Assembly (NCBI RefSeq): GCF_013744875.1 | Contig: NZ_CP059399.1 | Location: 4,092,001 to 4,156,000 of the forward strand | DNA length: 64,000 nt | Source: Nocardia huaxiensis | Lineage (GTDB): Bacteria > Actinomycetota > Actinomycetes > Mycobacteriales > Mycobacteriaceae | Direction of reading: 5' to 3' | Shown here: in pieces, positions 62,283-64,000 of the stretch | Position numbering within the stretch: the stretch's first letter is position 1 | Layout of the letters: each line of letters opens with the position of its first letter | Translations under genes and position numbers: made by a program | The notes under the pieces: model-generated | The model's database searches: none | What the model saw: the letters and a program-made list of their open reading frames with translations, nothing else | Told to the model about the DNA's origin: nothing

Positions 62283-62542
62283 CCAAGAGAAATCAGGCCG
62301 TCCGTGTCGGGCAGTGGTATCGGGACGCACTGCCTGGTCGCAGTGATATCCGCACGTTGCGGGTCGAGCAGGTCGGGCAGCCCAGCACCGACTCCAACGG
62401 GCGTACGCGGTGCGCGGTCGTGTGCACCGTCGTACGGAAGGAATCCGCCGGCGGTGTGGTGACCACGCCGATGCGGACGCTGACCATCGACGCGGCTCGG
62501 TTGAGTTCCAAGCTGTTCGAGCTGGTCCTGGAGGAGCGATGA
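62279..62542 (+). CDS. Small protein of the core operon, element 2 only
   Basis: An 87-residue protein (VRVGQWYRDALPGRSDIRTL, CAVVCTVVRKESAGG, RLSSKLFELVLEER) with a beta-barrel look, reminiscent of short actinomycete element proteins. It has no counterpart in element 1. ATGA overlaps on both sides keep it in the operon. Confidence 0.55.
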   Translation: MTKRNQAVRVGQWYRDALPGRSDIRTLRVEQVGQPSTDSNGRTRCAVVCTVVRKESAGGVVTTPMRTLTIDAARLSSKLFELVLEER

Positions 62543-62871
62543 CCCCGCAGGACCGGCAGCCGGATCTGGCCGCGTTGCGCGCCGAAGAGCACCGCATGCG
62601 GGTGGTCGACGAGGTCATCGACGACATGCTCACCGCTGCCATCGAGTCGATGGAGCGCAAGGACTTTTGCGATTGCGGCAGCGAGCGGGCCAAGCAGCGG
62701 CACTGGGACGAGATCCACGAATCGGTGTGGACGGACTATGACGCCGCAAAGGATGCGGTGAACGAAGCCGTGTTCGGGCGCGCGTTCGTCGAGAAGCTCC
62801 AGGCGCAACGGGCAGCGCAGCTGGCGGCACGGCCGCAGATGCCTCGCGGTGGAATCGAGCGGTCGCGATGA
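62539..62871 (+). CDS. Conserved element protein, homologue of the gene at 37323
   Basis: A 110-residue helical protein with VVDEVIDDMLTAAIESMERK, DFCDCGSERAKQRHWDEIHE and VWTDYDAAKDAVNEAVFG. It aligns with the element 1 protein in the DDVLSDMF and DCAAEDAKRRVWEDH segments. The CDC motif is new here and might bind metal. Function unknown. Confidence 0.6.
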   Translation: MTPQDRQPDLAALRAEEHRMRVVDEVIDDMLTAAIESMERKDFCDCGSERAKQRHWDEIHESVWTDYDAAKDAVNEAVFGRAFVEKLQAQRAAQLAARPQMPRGGIERSR

Positions 62872-63263
62872 ACGCCCGGTTTCACGACCCCGCGGGGGAG
62901 CGGTACGGAATCCCCACCTATCCGTGGCGGGCAGCGCCGCAACACCTGCGCACGAAACGTCAACTGGCGCAGGAGAATCTACGTCCCGTCGATGAGTACG
63001 AGGCGCAGGTGCTGCGGAACAGTCGCTACGGACTGCTGCGGGCCTACCTGTACGACAGCGAGGCCGCGGTGCCTAAGCGGGAACCGACGCCGGCGCAACT
63101 GGAGTCGCTGCGGATCGCCCGCTGGGTGCGCTCGGTCGATGCGTGCGAGCGCCGCGGTGTGGACGCCAGCGACATGCGCGAGCTAATCGTGCAGGCTCGC
63201 GCCGACCTGGCCGCTCGCCGCGCCACGCAGGCGCCGGATCGCAGGGCGGAGCGCAGCCGATGA
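62868..63263 (+). CDS. RRQL-like zinc-binding protein homologue, element 2
   Basis: A 131-residue homologue of 37715: GIPTYPWRAAPQHLRTKRQL (KRQL for RRQL), REPTPAQLESLRIARWVRSV and ACERRGVDASDMRELIVQAR. The shared C-terminal half is nearly identical in pattern, which supports recent common ancestry of the two elements. Confidence 0.7.
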   Translation: MNARFHDPAGERYGIPTYPWRAAPQHLRTKRQLAQENLRPVDEYEAQVLRNSRYGLLRAYLYDSEAAVPKREPTPAQLESLRIARWVRSVDACERRGVDASDMRELIVQARADLAARRATQAPDRRAERSR

Positions 63264-63748
63264 ACCGCGAAAAGCCCAAGGGCACTGTGTATCTGCTGCA
63301 CTTCGACCGACCGTATCGGCACGCCCGCCACTACACCGGTTGGACCGCTGATCTGGACGCGCGGCTGGCCGAGCATCGCGACGGGCGCGGTGCCCGGTTG
63401 ATGGCCGTGATCCGCAACGCGGGCATCGGATTCCAGCTGGCGCGCACGTGGGACGGCACTCGCGGCCGCGAACGGCAGCTCAAACGGGAAGGCGGAGCGT
63501 CGCGCCGCTGCCCGATGTGCGGAGTGACACCGCGCCGCGAATCCGACCCCGAAGACCTGCGGGCGGTCGTGCTCCGGGCCCGCCGCGACATCGCCGCGCG
63601 CCATGCCGATCGCCCGCGCACCGGGCAGTGGGGACCGCCCTTGCCGAACTGGGCTCGGTCGCTGCCCGCGGCCGAACTCGATCGACGGCTCGACCAGGTC
63701 GAAGCCGCCTGGACCGACAAATCCAGCGATCGGAGGCGAACCCGATGA
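63260..63748 (+). CDS. GIY-YIG-like nuclease domain protein
   Basis: A 162-residue protein starting KGTVYLLHFDRPYRHARHYT followed by GWTADLDARLAEHRDGRGA. The VYLLHF and HYTGWT segments are the two halves of a GIY-YIG-like core (here YLL and YTG), and LARTWDGTRGRERQLKR continues it. The variant motif is known from predicted GIY-YIG proteins of actinophages. C-x2-C in CPMCGVTP may bind zinc. It replaces the multi-HTH gene found here in element 1. Confidence 0.65.
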   Translation: MNREKPKGTVYLLHFDRPYRHARHYTGWTADLDARLAEHRDGRGARLMAVIRNAGIGFQLARTWDGTRGRERQLKREGGASRRCPMCGVTPRRESDPEDLRAVVLRARRDIAARHADRPRTGQWGPPLPNWARSLPAAELDRRLDQVEAAWTDKSSDRRRTR

Positions 63749-64000
63749 ACCACAACAAGAAGGCGGACCGGTACACGGCATTGGAGCGACGTCACCGCGC
63801 CCAGATTATCGGTGGCCTGCGCGACAACGGACTGTCCTACGGGCAGATCCGCGAGCTGCTCGGCATCACCCTGCGGCAGGTGGAGAACTGCCTGGGTGAG
63901 GCAACTGCATTGCGGGAGCAGGGGTTTCGCATCAGCGAGATCGCCGCGGAGCTGGGGGTGCCGGCCGGGTCGATGGGCCGGGTGCTGCCGGGGCCGCGCA
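63745..64000 (+). CDS. Replication-relaxation-like protein, element 2, cut by window edge
   Basis: The first 85 residues are visible: MNHNKKADRYTALERRHRAQ, LSYGQIRELLGITLRQVENC and EIAAELGVPAGSMGRVLPG. They are close to the element 1 protein at 39099 over the whole stretch. The transfer ATPase of element 2 is expected to follow outside the window. Confidence 0.7.
   Translation, partial: MNHNKKADRYTALERRHRAQIIGGLRDNGLSYGQIRELLGITLRQVENCLGEATALREQGFRISEIAAELGVPAGSMGRVLPGPR

Overview
The window is high-GC actinomycete DNA, most likely from Nocardia or a close mycolic-acid relative. The basis is base composition, GTG and ATG starts with GGAGG sites, a type VII secretion-like gene cluster, an AMIN-like secreted protein and actinomycete-type integrative elements. 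Two thirds of it is mobile DNA stacked on one tRNA target.

Region 1 (1-14054), host chromosome with scars. It holds a secretory lipase C-terminus, a small putative DNA-binding gene coupled to a DnaN-like sliding clamp paralogue, a 5'-decayed zinc alcohol dehydrogenase, and an alpha/beta-hydrolase fused to a three-EF-hand calcium-binding domain. These are followed by an EHN-type epoxide hydrolase with a palindromic operator, an AMIN-like exported protein, and a four-gene minus-strand cluster of SAV_915, EspC/WXG100-like, WXG-like/glycine-zipper and membrane proteins. A lipoprotein, an IS21 element with a nonsense mutation in istA, and a frameshifted HAD-hydrolase remnant complete the region.

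Region 2 (14055-53012), integrative element 1. A 44-bp direct repeat, identical to the anticodon-loop-to-3'-end part of tRNA-Pro(GGG), lies at 14055-14098 and 52969-53012. A tyrosine integrase and an excisionase-like gene sit just inside the right copy. The element carries a complete-looking type I-C CRISPR-Cas locus in the order array 1, cas3, array 2, cas5, cas8c, cas7, cas4, cas1, cas2, array 3. The three arrays hold 5, 16 and 27 repeats and share a palindromic leader. An IS3 element with CGG target duplications has removed the last about 30 codons of cas3. Next come a large hairpin, ACCACAA iterons and 26-bp tandem repeats (a candidate transfer or replication locus). A SprT-like protease, a CoiA-like nuclease, an AcrVA2-like protein, a TPR regulator and a 2H phosphoesterase follow. 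A long overlapping operon (34768-52929) then encodes small membrane proteins, ParB/HTH proteins, an FtsK/HerA-type transfer ATPase, Spd-like membrane proteins, a CHC2/Toprim primase, a C5 methyltransferase, Xis and Int.

Region 3 (53013-64000), integrative element 2, cut by the window edge. It repeats the plan of element 1: cargo next to the attachment core, a hairpin of the same design with the same loop, ACCACAA iterons, a TPR-type regulator facing an enzyme (here a creatininase-family protein), then homologues of the early core operon. Its cargo is an unrecognised two-gene unit with a PD-(D/E)XK-like first protein (candidate defence system), a pentapeptide-repeat membrane protein and a membrane-anchored protein.

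Neither copy of the tRNA core is a whole tRNA, and integrase arm-type repeats of different sequence flank each core. This indicates a tandem stack of at least two, probably three, elements in one tRNA-Pro gene, whose intact copy should lie to the right of the window. Cores, repeats and gene overlaps are direct observations. Protein functions rest on family resemblance read by eye, and roles for the hairpin/iteron loci and the two-gene cargo are inference.
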